Below are positions 9,147-19,900 of a stretch of DNA of 64,000 nucleotides, piece after piece. Source of the stretch: Pirellulaceae bacterium (GTDB lineage Bacteria > Planctomycetota > Planctomycetia > Pirellulales > Pirellulaceae); assembly GCA_018402565.1 (NCBI GenBank), contig JAGYIQ010000002.1:992001-1056000 (forward strand), read 5' to 3'. The translations under genes were made by a program, and so were the position numbers. Below the pieces are notes generated by a model that had not been told where the DNA came from, searched no databases, and saw nothing but the letters and a program-made list of their open reading frames with translations. Numbering within the stretch: position 1 is the first letter of the stretch; the number at the start of each line of letters is the position of its first letter.

Positions 9147-9285
9147 TGAAGAAACCGTCGCCAGCTGCTAAACTAGACCCCAGGCCGCGTCCGTAATCAA
9201 CCTGCCGAATTGGAAATCAGCCGGCCGTTCGAGCGTGGTCCCACCCATTGCTTGCCGCGTTGTTTCCCCTCCAGAAGGCCAGTCC

Positions 9286-11823
9286 ATGTCTCGCCCTGCT
9301 CCCGTTCGGATTCCAGTCGTTGTTGATGATCAAGCTCGGCGATCCGAGGCCTGCTCGGTCCCCCGCCCGCTCATCTGCCTCGCCGCCCTCGTGAGCCTGG
9401 CCCTGGCCGCGACGACCACCACGACCAACGCCGCCTCGGCAACCGAGGCCCGCGTCTTGGTCACGCAGGCCAGCGGGGCCAGTGGGGCCGCTGGGGCCGG
9501 TGAATCCACTGCCACCCCCGACGAGGTCTCCGCCGCGGAACTGGCCACGGCCTTGGACCTGGCTGCCGGCAACCGAGCCCAGATCGAGCGAGCCCTGGCC
9601 GACTGCCCGGCCGATCAGCGGCCTGCCATGGAGTTCTTGGTAGCCCACATGCCATCGGACGACCTGCAATCGCTGACCGCCGACTTCCTGTTAGAACATG
9701 TAAAAATCGCCTTTGAAGCCCGAGCGGCCGCCAAATGGGGCGACCAGATCCCGACCGACATCTTTCTCAACGACCTGCTGCCCTATGCCAACGTCAACGA
9801 GGCCCGCGACGACGTCCGCCGGGAACTCCGCCAGCGGTTCTGGCCGGTCGTCCAGGACCTCGACTCGATCCGCCTGGCCGCCGCTCGACTGAACCACGAG
9901 GTCTTCCGTCAAACGGGCGTGAAGTACTCGACCCAACGCCGGCGGGCCGACCAGGGCCCCCGCGAGACGATGGACACCCAGATGGCCTCCTGCACCGGCC
10001 TGTCCATTCTGCTGATTGATGCCTGCCGCGCCTGCGGGATCCCCGCTCGCTTCGTCGGCACACCCCGCTGGTCGGACAACAGCGGCAACCATTCCTGGAT
10101 CGAGGTCTGGGACGGGGAGTGGCACTTCACCGGCGCCGCCGAACCCACCGGCGACCAACTCAATCAGGCCTGGTTCATCGACCGAGCCGCCCAAGCCACG
10201 CCCGGACATCCGCAGCACGGCATCTACGCCGTCAGCTACCGTCGCACCGATCTCCGCTTCCCGCTGGTCTGGCGACGCGGTGCCAGCCCCGTGCACGCCA
10301 TCGACGTCACGACCCGTTACCAGATCGCGCCCGCCAAGCCGGCTGGCATGATCGACGTCCGCTTCCGGGCCCTGACCCCCGGCCAACCGCAGCGTTGCCG
10401 CGCCAACCTGCTGCTCAAGGACGAGGCCGGCGAAGTCGTCTTCCGCGGCCAGACCCTGGACGAATCGGCCGACAGCAACAACCACCTCACCGCCACCTTG
10501 GCCCCCGGCCGTTACACCCTTGAAGTCACCCTCGAGGGACAAGTGCTGACGCAAACCATCGACGCTCGCGAGGACGGACAACTGGTCACCGTCCAGACCG
10601 AAGGGGCGAAAGATGAGGCAGAAATGCCAGCAGCAAACGCCGCCGATCCCGTCGTCGATCCGGCCCTCCAGCCGCTGCAGGCCTGGTGCGACGCCGATCC
10701 GGCCACCCGTGGTCCCTTGGCCGAACAGCCTTGGGCAACCGCGCCGCTGACCCGGGAGCAGGCCCAGCAAGCCGGCCAGCTGTTGGTGGCCGAACATCAA
10801 GGGCGATTGCGGGCCGAGCGGGCGGCCGAGCACGAGGCCAAGCTCCTGACCCTGGGCGACTTGCAGATGCCCTACGACGTCCGTGTCTTCGGCGACAAGC
10901 CGGCCAATGGCCACAGCCTGTACATCTCGATGCACGGTGGCGGCGGTGCCCCCAAGCGGGTCAACGACCAACAATGGGAGAACCAGAAACGGCTCTACAC
11001 GTTGGAGGAGGGCATCTACGTCGCCCCGCGGGCCCCGACCGATACCTGGAACTTGTGGCATCAGGGGCACATCGACGAGCTGTTTGCGCGGCTGATCGAG
11101 AACATGATCGTGTTTGAGGGGATCGACCCCAACCGCGTCTACATCACGGGCTACTCGGCGGGCGGGGACGGCGTCTACCAATTGGCGCCGCGGATGGCGG
11201 ACCGGTTGGCGGCGGCGGCCATGATGGCCGGTCACCCCAACGAGACCCAACCGCTGGGTCTGCGCAACTTGCCATTCACGCTGCACATGGGCGAAAAGGA
11301 CTCGGCGTACAATCGCAACGGCATCGCCCAGCAATGGTTGGAGCAATTGGCCGAGCTGCAGCGGCAGGACCCCAGCGGCTACGTGCACTGGGTCAAGATC
11401 CACGCCGGCAAGGGACACTGGATGGACCGCGACGATGCCGAGGGCGTGAAGTGGATGGCCCAGTACTCGCGGAACCTGGTGCCGGACCGCGTGGTTTGGT
11501 TGCAGGACGACGTCGTGCATCCGCGGTTTTACTGGTTGGCCACCGGGCCCCAGCCGCCGCGGGAGCGAGAGAAGGTCGTGGCCCAACGGGACGGGAACCG
11601 GATCGAGATCATCTCCAGCGACCGCTCTCAGTTGGCCGTGTTATTCCGAGACGATTGGGTCGACATGGACAGCCCTGTGGAGGTGGTCTCGGGCGAAACG
11701 ACCTTGTTTCGCGGCGTGGTCCCACGCACGATTACCACCTTATCCGCCACCCTGTCCGACCGCGGCGACCCCACCGCATTGTTCTCCGGCCAAGTCATCA
11801 TCGACCTACCCGCCAAGCCCTAG
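9286..11823 (+). CDS. Secreted transglutaminase-like / alpha-beta hydrolase fusion
   Basis: An 845-residue exported protein with a long basic n-region and hydrophobic core (PLICLAALVSLALAA) as signal peptide. Residues about 170-330 form a transglutaminase-like (papain-fold) domain with Cys236 in MASCTGLS and His269 in NHSWIEVW. A beta-rich linker of about 100 residues follows (RYTLEVTLEGQVLTQTID). The C-terminal half is an esterase/PHB-depolymerase-like hydrolase with the oxyanion motif SMHGGGGAPK, nucleophile Ser624 in GYSAGGDG and His711 in GKGHWMD. The start is set by AGAAGG seven bases before the ATG. Both catalytic centres look intact; a role in breaking down or remodelling peptide or ester polymers is inference. 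Confidence 0.8.
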   Translation: MSRPAPVRIPVVVDDQARRSEACSVPRPLICLAALVSLALAATTTTTNAASATEARVLVTQASGASGAAGAGESTATPDEVSAAELATALDLAAGNRAQIERALADCPADQRPAMEFLVAHMPSDDLQSLTADFLLEHVKIAFEARAAAKWGDQIPTDIFLNDLLPYANVNEARDDVRRELRQRFWPVVQDLDSIRLAAARLNHEVFRQTGVKYSTQRRRADQGPRETMDTQMASCTGLSILLIDACRACGIPARFVGTPRWSDNSGNHSWIEVWDGEWHFTGAAEPTGDQLNQAWFIDRAAQATPGHPQHGIYAVSYRRTDLRFPLVWRRGASPVHAIDVTTRYQIAPAKPAGMIDVRFRALTPGQPQRCRANLLLKDEAGEVVFRGQTLDESADSNNHLTATLAPGRYTLEVTLEGQVLTQTIDAREDGQLVTVQTEGAKDEAEMPAANAADPVVDPALQPLQAWCDADPATRGPLAEQPWATAPLTREQAQQAGQLLVAEHQGRLRAERAAEHEAKLLTLGDLQMPYDVRVFGDKPANGHSLYISMHGGGGAPKRVNDQQWENQKRLYTLEEGIYVAPRAPTDTWNLWHQGHIDELFARLIENMIVFEGIDPNRVYITGYSAGGDGVYQLAPRMADRLAAAAMMAGHPNETQPLGLRNLPFTLHMGEKDSAYNRNGIAQQWLEQLAELQRQDPSGYVHWVKIHAGKGHWMDRDDAEGVKWMAQYSRNLVPDRVVWLQDDVVHPRFYWLATGPQPPREREKVVAQRDGNRIEIISSDRSQLAVLFRDDWVDMDSPVEVVSGETTLFRGVVPRTITTLSATLSDRGDPTALFSGQVIIDLPAKP

Positions 11824-12086
11824 GGCCTGGTGATTTCCCCATCGCCAAACGCGTCAAGGGCTTGGTGATTTTTCCGTAGCGGAACGCGTCAAGCGTTTCG
11901 ATTGAGGCGAAAATGCCGTGTTTTTGACCGATTTTCTTGAGTCGGGCAACTACCTAGCGAGCAAGTCTGGAAAAATCAACAAGCCCTCAAGCATTTCGAT
12001 TGACGCGGAAACGCCCTGTTTTTGTCTGACTCCCTTGAATCGGGCGGCGAATTCTTGAGCAAGTCCGGGAAAAATCAACGAGCCCC
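11822..12086. mobile_element. Palindromic dispersed element, family 2, copy 1
   Basis: The left end is a doubled unit (ggcctggtgatttccc, then ggcttggtgatttttcc) and the right end ends ctggaaaaatcaacaagccc, so the ends are inverted repeats of each other. The right half is itself duplicated with divergence. A second copy lies at 42384-42547 with the same doubled left end. It is non-coding, starts at the stop codon of the upstream gene, and its mobility is inferred. Confidence 0.65.
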
Positions 12087-12118
12087 ACGGCGGCCCCATG
12101 TGTCTAGCCCTCTGGGGC

Positions 12119-12146
12119 TTGCCAACGGCCTGGGAATTGCTAGAAT
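12119..12146 (+). promoter_or_regulatory. Probable sigma-70 promoter of tRNA-Arg
   Basis: TTGCCA (-35) is followed by a 16-bp spacer and TAGAAT (-10), ending 36 bp before the tRNA. It would also drive the array and gene downstream if no terminator intervenes. Confidence 0.5.
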
Positions 12147-12182
12147 GACTGTCGCACCGCCGCAATTGGTGCAACTGAATTT

Positions 12183-12256
<74 letters not shown>

Positions 12257-12311
12257 TTTTGTCTTGTAGTGTGTCGTGGAGGCAGCACCATTCGTGATGC
12301 CTTCTATTAAT

Positions 12312-13210
12312 CCACGTCGCCGCCCCTATGCCCCAAAATAGCCAATCCGCCTCATGGGTCGGATAGGTCTCATGGGTCCCATACGACCCATCTGAACGCT
12401 GACGCAATGCCACCGTTCAATCCACGTCGCCGCCCCTACGCCCCAAAATAGCCAATCCGCCTCATGGGCAAGATAGGTCTCATGGGTCCCATACGACCCA
12501 TCTAACGCTGACCTGATGCTAACCTTCAACCCACGTTGCCGCCCCTATGCCCTTTAATAGCCAATCCGCCTCATGGGCAGGATAGGTCCCATGGGTCCCA
12601 TACGACCCATCTGAACGCTGACCTGATGCTAACCTTCAACCCACGTCACCGCCCCCACGCCCCAAAATAGCCAATCCGCCTCATGGGCAGGATAGGTCCC
12701 ATGGGTCCCATACGACCCATCTGACCTATGACGTGATGCCACCGTTCAACCCACGTCGCCGCCCCTATGCCCTTTAATAGCCAATCCGCCTCATGGGCAG
12801 GATAGGTCTCATGGGTCCCATACGACCCATCTGAACGCTGACCTGATGCTAACCTTCAACCCACGTCGCCGCCCCCACGCCCCAAAATAGCCAATCCGCC
12901 TCATGGGCAGGATAGGTCCCATAGGTCCCATACGACCCATCTAACCTACGACGTGATGCCACCGTTCAACCCACGTCGCCGCCCCCACGCCCCAAAATAG
13001 CCAATCCGCCTCATGGGCAGGATAGGTCCCATGGGTCCCATACGACCCATCTAACCTATGACGTGATGCCACCGCTCAACCCACGTCGCCGCCCCTATGC
13101 AGTAGAATAAGCAATCGGTCCCATAGGTCCCATCTGACCGATGACTTAATGCTAGCGGTCAATCCACGTCGCTGCTACCACGCAGTAGAATAAGCAACCG
13201 GTCCCATTCG
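12312..13210 (+). repeat. Tandem array, about nine units with a 110-bp period
   Basis: Units start ccacgtcgccgccc at 12312, 12422, 12531, 12641, 12751, 12861, 12971, 13081 and about 13164. The first seven are 109-110 bp; the last two are shorter and diverged. Each full unit has a near-invariant core (atagccaatccgcctcatgg onward) that includes the hairpin ATGGGTC-ccatac-GACCCAT. It also has two variable patches that each come in alternative versions. Open frames across it on the minus strand are by-products of the period and are not genes. Confidence 0.92.
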
Positions 13211-13287
13211 ACCTATTAGCAATCCAATGCCCATTCGCAATCGCATTCGTCTTGTTTTCCTTTTCCCCATCCACAGGGAGACCCGCC

Positions 13288-13851
13288 ATGAGTGGTTTCA
13301 TTCCGCCGCACGGTGGCTACGAGGACCTGCTGTCCTTCCGCAAGGCCCGCATCGTTTACGACGGCACGGTCCGCTTCTGTGACCGCTTCCTCAACCGACG
13401 CGACCGTACCGTGGACCAGATGGTCCAGGCCGCGCGTTCTGGCAAACAGAATATCCTCGAAGGCTGCATGGCCAGCGCCACTTCCAAAGAGAGCGAAATC
13501 AAACTCGTCAATGTAGCCCGCGCCAGTCTTGAAGAGCTGTTGGAGGATTACCGCGATTTTCTCCGCGTCCGCCGCCAGCCCCTCTGGGCAAAGGATTCCC
13601 GCGAAGCCATGTTTGTGCGAAAGTTGGGCGCCAAACCCGACATGTCCTATGAGACTTACAGCACCTTTCTGGACACTCGACCGGCCGAGACCGTGGCCAA
13701 TATCCTCATTTGCCTGATTCACCAAACCAACTACCTATTGGATCAACAGCTGCGTGCCTTAGAAAAGGCCTTCCTAGCCGAAGGCGGCCTCCGCGAACGC
13801 ATGACTCGCGCCCGCATGGACGCCCGCCGCAAACCGCAGCGCGGCGATTGA
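13288..13851 (+). CDS. Four-helix-bundle protein with C-terminal suffix domain
   Basis: A 187-residue, highly helical, basic protein. Residues 1-95 match the four-helix-bundle family that includes 23S rRNA intervening-sequence proteins and Avd proteins (VQAARSGKQNILEG, then ASLEELLEDYRDFL). Residues 120-180 match the suffix extension (ANILICLIHQTNYLLDQQ, then FLAEGGLRERM). AGGGAG lies seven bases before the ATG. It sits directly downstream of the 110-bp array and in the same orientation as array and tRNA. Avd relatives bind nucleic acid and form multimers; its own function is unknown, and no reverse transcriptase is nearby. Family assignment is from memory of motifs. Confidence 0.82.
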   Translation: MSGFIPPHGGYEDLLSFRKARIVYDGTVRFCDRFLNRRDRTVDQMVQAARSGKQNILEGCMASATSKESEIKLVNVARASLEELLEDYRDFLRVRRQPLWAKDSREAMFVRKLGAKPDMSYETYSTFLDTRPAETVANILICLIHQTNYLLDQQLRALEKAFLAEGGLRERMTRARMDARRKPQRGD

Positions 13852-13869
13852 TGAACATAACGACATTAG

Positions 13870-13960
13870 CTCCAATTGCGTGAAGCACCCGCAGGGCCGT
13901 TGCGGCCATTCACGCCTGCCCCTTTTACCAGACCAAGCCCCTAAGGAACTGTTGACAAAG
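13870..13960. repeat. Decayed right half of a family 1 palindromic element
   Basis: It matches the middle and right end of the element (gcacccgcagggccgttgcg, attcacgcctgcccctttt, gttgacaaagcacca) with many substitutions. The left half is missing. It lies between the four-helix-bundle gene and the convergent glucan synthase gene. Confidence 0.6.
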
Positions 13961-13971
13961 CACCAAAGCGG

Positions 13972-16900
13972 TCAAGAACCGCCCAACTCCACCTCGACAT
14001 GGTGCTCGATACGATCGTCCTGCAACCGCAAGAGGTTCTCTGGCTGGGGCACACCGTCCAACGTCAATCGCTGGACCCGGCCGCCCGCGTGCGTTTGCAG
14101 CACGAGGATTTGGTAGATCGTTTCGTGGTAGCGATACTGCATTTTAAATGACGGCCAGTCGGCAGGCAAACAGGGCGCAAACGACAACCGATCGTGCTCC
14201 CGCCGCAATCCCAGTAGCGACTCCAGCATCAAGCGATACATCCAACTGGCCGAACCGGTGTACCAAGTCCAACCACCCCGCCCTGCATGTGGCGCGACCG
14301 CATACACATCCGCGGCCACCACGTAGGGCTCCACCTTGTAGATCTGGACTTCCGCTGGCGTGGTTCCATGATGGATCGGGTTGATCAGCTCAAACCAGTC
14401 CCAGGCCCGACGAGCATCTCCCAATTTGGCCGCAGCCATGACCGCCCAAATAGCTGCATGCGTGTACTGGCCGCCATTCTCTCGGACACCTGGCACATAA
14501 CCGCGGATGTAGCCGGGATCTTGCTCGGACTTGTCAAACGGCGGATCGAACAACTGGATCAACGCGTGATCTCGACGAACCAGCCGTTGTTCCACGGCCT
14601 CCATCGCTTGTCGTCCGCGAATGGGATCGGCCGCTCCGGACAAAACGGACCAACTCTGGGCGATGGAGTCGATCTGGCATTCACTATTGCCGGCCGATCC
14701 CAGCGGCTGCCCGTCATCGAAGTAGGCTCGGCGATACCATTGCCCATCCCAACCGTGCTGCTCGATGTTCGCACGCAGCCGCGTCGCCTCCGTCTCGCAG
14801 CGATCTGCGAACGACTGATCGCCACGCGTGCGTGCCAAGCCCGCGAAGGAACGCAAATTTTCGTATAAAAAGAACGCCAACCAAACGCTTTCCCCTTGCC
14901 CCTTGTGGCCGACAAGGTTCATCCCGTCGTTCCAATCGCCACAGCCGATCAAGGGCAGCCCATGCACGCCAAACGACAATCCGCGTTGGATGGCGCGGAC
15001 TGCATGCTCGTAGAGCGTCGCCGATTCCGCCGAGGTGTCGGGGAGATCGTAATATGCCTCTTCGTCGGCTCGCAGTTGCCGCCCTTCTAAGAATGGCACC
15101 TGTTCATCCAGGATCCCCGTATCGCCCGTCGCGGTGACGTAGTGACCCAGGACCCACGGCAACCAGAGAAAGTCGTCGGAGAAATGCGTGCGGACACCGC
15201 GACCTTGCGGTGGATGCCACCAATGCTGCACATCGCCTTCGACAAATTGCCGCGCCGCGGCACGCAGCAAGTGCTCGCGGATCGACTGGGGTTGGGCATG
15301 CACCAACGACACCACGTCCTGCAACTGATCTCGAAAGCCAAACGCTCCACCGGACTGATAGTAACCGCTGCGGGCCCAGTAGCGGCAGGCCAGCGTTTGA
15401 TAGAGCAACCAGCCATTGGCCAGCAGATTGAACGCGAGGTCTGGCGTTTCCACCTGCACCGTCCCCAACAGGCGTCTCCACGTACTCCACACCTGATCCA
15501 ATGCCTGGGCGGCGGCCGCTTCGCCGCGCTGGCGTTGAACCAACTGCCGAACTTCCGCCAGATCCTGTCCGGAGCCCAACGTAAACACGATCTCCAACGC
15601 TCGTCCATCGGCCAATTCAAAAGGCGTTTGGATCGCTCCACAAGGATCCAACCCAGCGCCCACTTTGCCCGACAAGCGCTGGCGACTGAGGGCGGCCGGC
15701 TGAATCAAGTCCCCATTGCGTCCCACAAACTCGGTTCGATCACCCGTCACCGTCCGTTCGGCCAGGGACACGTCCAGAAAGGCAATACGGCCGGAGAACT
15801 CCAAACTGCCAGGATTCTGAGCCAACAGAGCCCCGCACTGGGGATCGACCTCCGTCACCACCTGCAGCATCCCCCGAGACCTGGATTCGCCCAAGGTCCA
15901 CTCGCAAAAGGCCGTGGCCGAAAGTCGCCGCGACCGCCCCGACTCGTTCCGCACTTTGAGAACGGCAAACTTGACCGCAGCATCGACCGCAACGTAGATC
16001 CACAGCTCCGACGTGATGCCGTTCTGTGTTGTCTCAAACACGCTATAACCAAATCCATGCCGACAGAGGTACGGCAGGCGCCCCGCCGCCGGCAGCGGAG
16101 CCGGCGACCAGAACTCCCCGCTGTCTTCATCACGCAGATAAAACGCCTCCCCGCTGAGATCACTCACCGGATCGTTGTACCAGGGAGTGAGGCGGAATTC
16201 GTGCGCGTTTTCGCTCCAAGTATAGGCACTTCCGCTTTCCGAAATGACGGTGCCGAAGGTCGCGTTTGCGATCACGTTGACCCACGGGGCCGGCGTCTTT
16301 TCTCCAGCGACGATGCGAATCACATACTCGCGTCCATCGGCCGTGAAGCCCCCCAGCCCATTGTCGTAGACCAGATCCGAGCGCGGGGGTATCGCCTTGG
16401 TTTTCATTTCTGCGACACGGAGGCGAGGCACCAGCTGCGGCACGCGTGGCTCCGGTGGCAAGCGCCGTTCCAGCTGCTTGGACAAACTGCCCGCCTGATC
16501 ATCGATGATCGCTCGCGCGATCGTTTGTAGCAGGATTCGATCCTCCTCCGACATCTGTTCCGATCGACGGACAAACACTCCCCCCGGATGATCAACGATC
16601 CGCGCCTCACTGCCCGCGGACACCAACCCTACGATCAACTCTTGCAGGTCTTGCCGATAGCCCTCGGGGCCTTCATTCCAGATCACTAAATCGACCCCCA
16701 GGCCCTTGAGTCGCCACCAAGCATGAGCCTGAACCAACTGTCGCACCAAATCGATACTCTCGGCCTGGCGGATACGGAGCAGGACGATCGGTAGGTCGCC
16801 GGAGATGCCATGCCCCCACAGCGCGGACGGACCGCGACGATTCCGCTTGAGCAACGTGGCCTCCGCCCGCAGCCGAGGACTGGCGTACAGGATGGAACTG

Positions 16901-19900
16901 GCCAACTTGCCGAACAACTGAGCGTCCGCCTCGGTGGTATTCAATTGGCGCAACACCACCTGGCCATGTGTCCAAGCCATATCAAAAACTCGGTCGGCCA
17001 GATGCCGATCGCGATACTTTTGGATCAAGTCTGTCGCCGATTCGCGCGTAGCCGCGACTCCCGTGATAAAGTCGACACTGACCGTTTCGCCCGGCAACAA
17101 CGTCAGCTCCAATCGAATCGCCACGATCGGATCGAGAACCGAGCCCGCATGATTCCCCAGCGGGCCGGGGCGACGCATGGCGGCCGGCGCCGCGGGACGA
17201 TTGCCGCGTCCCAGGAACTGCGAGCGATCGGTCTCGAACGAAGTCTCTCCCGTCTTGGCGCCAACCACCGCCACCAGATGCAACATCCACGGCGGCTGCT
17301 CCTCGCGAGACCGCGGTCGCCGCGTGCAGAGGATGGCCTGCTGTGCGGACAATATCTCCGTTTGCACAAATAAATTGGAAAAGGCGGGATGGGTGGCATC
17401 CGCCGCTGACGTCGCCAACACCACTTCCGCATAACTGGTCAACTCGATGCGGCGTGTGTCGGACGAGTGATTCGTGATCGCGCTCCGCCGTATCTCGATG
17501 TCATCCTCGGGTGAAACCGCAATCTCAGTATGGATGGCGATCCCAGCATGCGATCGTCGGTACTCGGCTCGAGCCTGAGAGAAGATGGCCTCATAAGTCG
17601 CAGTCGCGCGACATGTCGGCTGATAGGTCGTCGACCAAACGTCCTGGCTGTCCACATCGCGAACATAACAGAACATGCCCATGTTGTCCTTGGTCGTATC
17701 CTCTCGCCAACGCGTGACCGCCAAGCCTTTCCACGAACTGTAACCGCCTCCCGCGTTGGTCACCATCACGTGATATCGACCATTGGAGAGCAAGTGCACT
17801 TCGGGAACCGGCGTGTGTGGCGTCTTGAAGATCCGCAACAGCGTCTCCGGTTCGTCCACGCGTTGCCATTGTCGCGTCGCTTCGGCCGAATGTGGATAAA
17901 ATGGCGCCGCCTTCGGAATCCGTTCTTGCAACAACAGCTCTGTCGCGCGAAAGTGGGGATCGGACTGGAACCGTCGCTGCATCGGTCGATCTAGCAACAA
18001 GCAGGCCAGAGACAGAAAGCTCATGCCCTGATGGTGCGCCATGTAGGATCGCACGATCGCCTGCGTTTGCCCCCGTGGCACGCGTGATCGCGTGTAGTCG
18101 ATCGCCTCGTAGAAGCCGTAACGGCCCAAAAATCCACTGTTGGCCATCCGTTGCAGGTTCTCACAAGCCGTGGAGGGGGCGACCATCAATGCCATCGCCG
18201 TCGCGTAGGGAGCGATCACCAAATCATCGACCAAGCCCCGCTTGAACCCCAGACCGGGCACCCCGAACGCTCGGTACTGGTAAATCAACTTGGCATCCGT
18301 CAGTTGGTAACCCGACTCCGAAATTCCCCACGGAACGCCCCGCTGCCGACCGTACTCGCGTTGACGTGCGACCACCGCCGAATACGTCTGATCCAACAAG
18401 GTGCCTTTGTACGTCGGCATGACCAACAAGGGCATCAAGTATTCAAACATCGACCCACTCCAAGACAGCAACGCGGGCTGCCCATTCGCCGTCGTCAACA
18501 GCCGCCCCAGGGCAAACCAATGCTCTTGTTCCAACTGCCCTTGAGAAATGGCCACAAAGCTTCCCAACCGAGCTTCGGACGCCAAGAGATCGTAAAAACT
18601 GGCGTCTCGACGACGTTCACTGACGTTGTAACCGATCGCCAGCAACCGTCGCGAACCGTCGTACAGAAAGTCGTAGTCCAACTCCGCCAACTCACCGCAC
18701 TGCTCGATCAAATCCTGCACATCATCGATCCGCTGCCGAGCGAACGCCGCCGCTCCACCGACTGCCTCGCGCAGGGTCCGCAGCCAAGCCCGCAGTGGTT
18801 CGAGCTGCGTGAGCGAACTGCTGATGCAAGTCTGGTCCAAGGCGTCCAGCAACTCGAGCCCCAAGGCCACATCCGCCATTTGCTGGAGTGTCGCCACCTG
18901 ATCCAATTCAGCCAACAACCTCTGCAGATCGCCCCGCTGCACCTCGCTCCAGGGATTTTCGAGTGGCGGGATTTCCCGCAACTCAGGCTCCGCCAACCAG
19001 GGTGCCAATTGCTGCAGGTCCCGCCCATGATCGATACACTGCGACTCCAGCTCACGCAAACAGGTCGTCAACTCCGACTCTTCTGTCTGTGGCGACGCGA
19101 TCTCCAACTCCGCCAGACAACTCTGGAGCTCATCCAACCGATCTCGTGTCTCCCACAGGGAACGATCGGTCGGACCAGGGCTTCCCACGGCTGGCAATCG
19201 TTCCCACAGACGCTGCCAAGCCGGTGAGTCGGCGGTTGGCCCAGAGCGATTGGACGACGAACTTGTGGTGAGATTCTCTAATATTTCCCGCATGTGCCCC
19301 AGCGACGCCCATAACGGAGGCGGAATCAGTGGCTGGGTCGGCAGCTGCCGCAAGCCGGCGCGCAGCGTCAACAAATAAGCCACGAGGTTGCCACTATCGA
19401 CTGACGAAACGTATCGCGGCAACAAGGGCTGCAACGTCCGCGTATCGTACCAATTGAGAAAATGGCCTTGATACCGTTCCAATCGCTGCAGGGTACCACA
19501 GGTCGCGCGCGTCCGTTGCAACAAGGTACCGACTGAGATATAGCCGAAATCAGCCGCTGCCAAAGAAGACAACAAGGAGACGCCTATGTTGGTGGGCGAC
19601 GTCCGATGAGCCAGCTCGGCGATCGGCTCTTCTTGAAAATTGTCTGGTGGCAACCAATGGTCATCCGGACCGACAAATTTAGTAAAAAACCGCCACGTTC
19701 TCCGTGACAACTGGTGCAGAAACAACTGCTGCTGCGACGACAATTGCGGCTCGACCACCCGCGGCGGCCAGCTGATTCTCCAAGCGATCACCGGCGCCAA
19801 CAGCCACAAGACCAACAGCCAAGCTACCGACGGCAGAGCTTCGGGGCGAAACATCGCCAGCACCACGACTGTGCCAATCGCCCAGACCGGTGCTACCCAC

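Noticed and set aside
9691..11586. 631-codon open frame on the minus strand
   Set aside because: Antisense to the transglutaminase-esterase gene; the translation has no recognisable domain and has the composition of a mirror frame.
12312..13210. CRISPR array
   Set aside because: The period is 110 bp, the conserved part is longer than the variable part, and the variable patches repeat between units; they are not unique spacers. No cas gene is near.
15142..16530. 462-codon open frame on the plus strand
   Set aside because: Antisense to the glucan synthase gene and without recognisable sequence.
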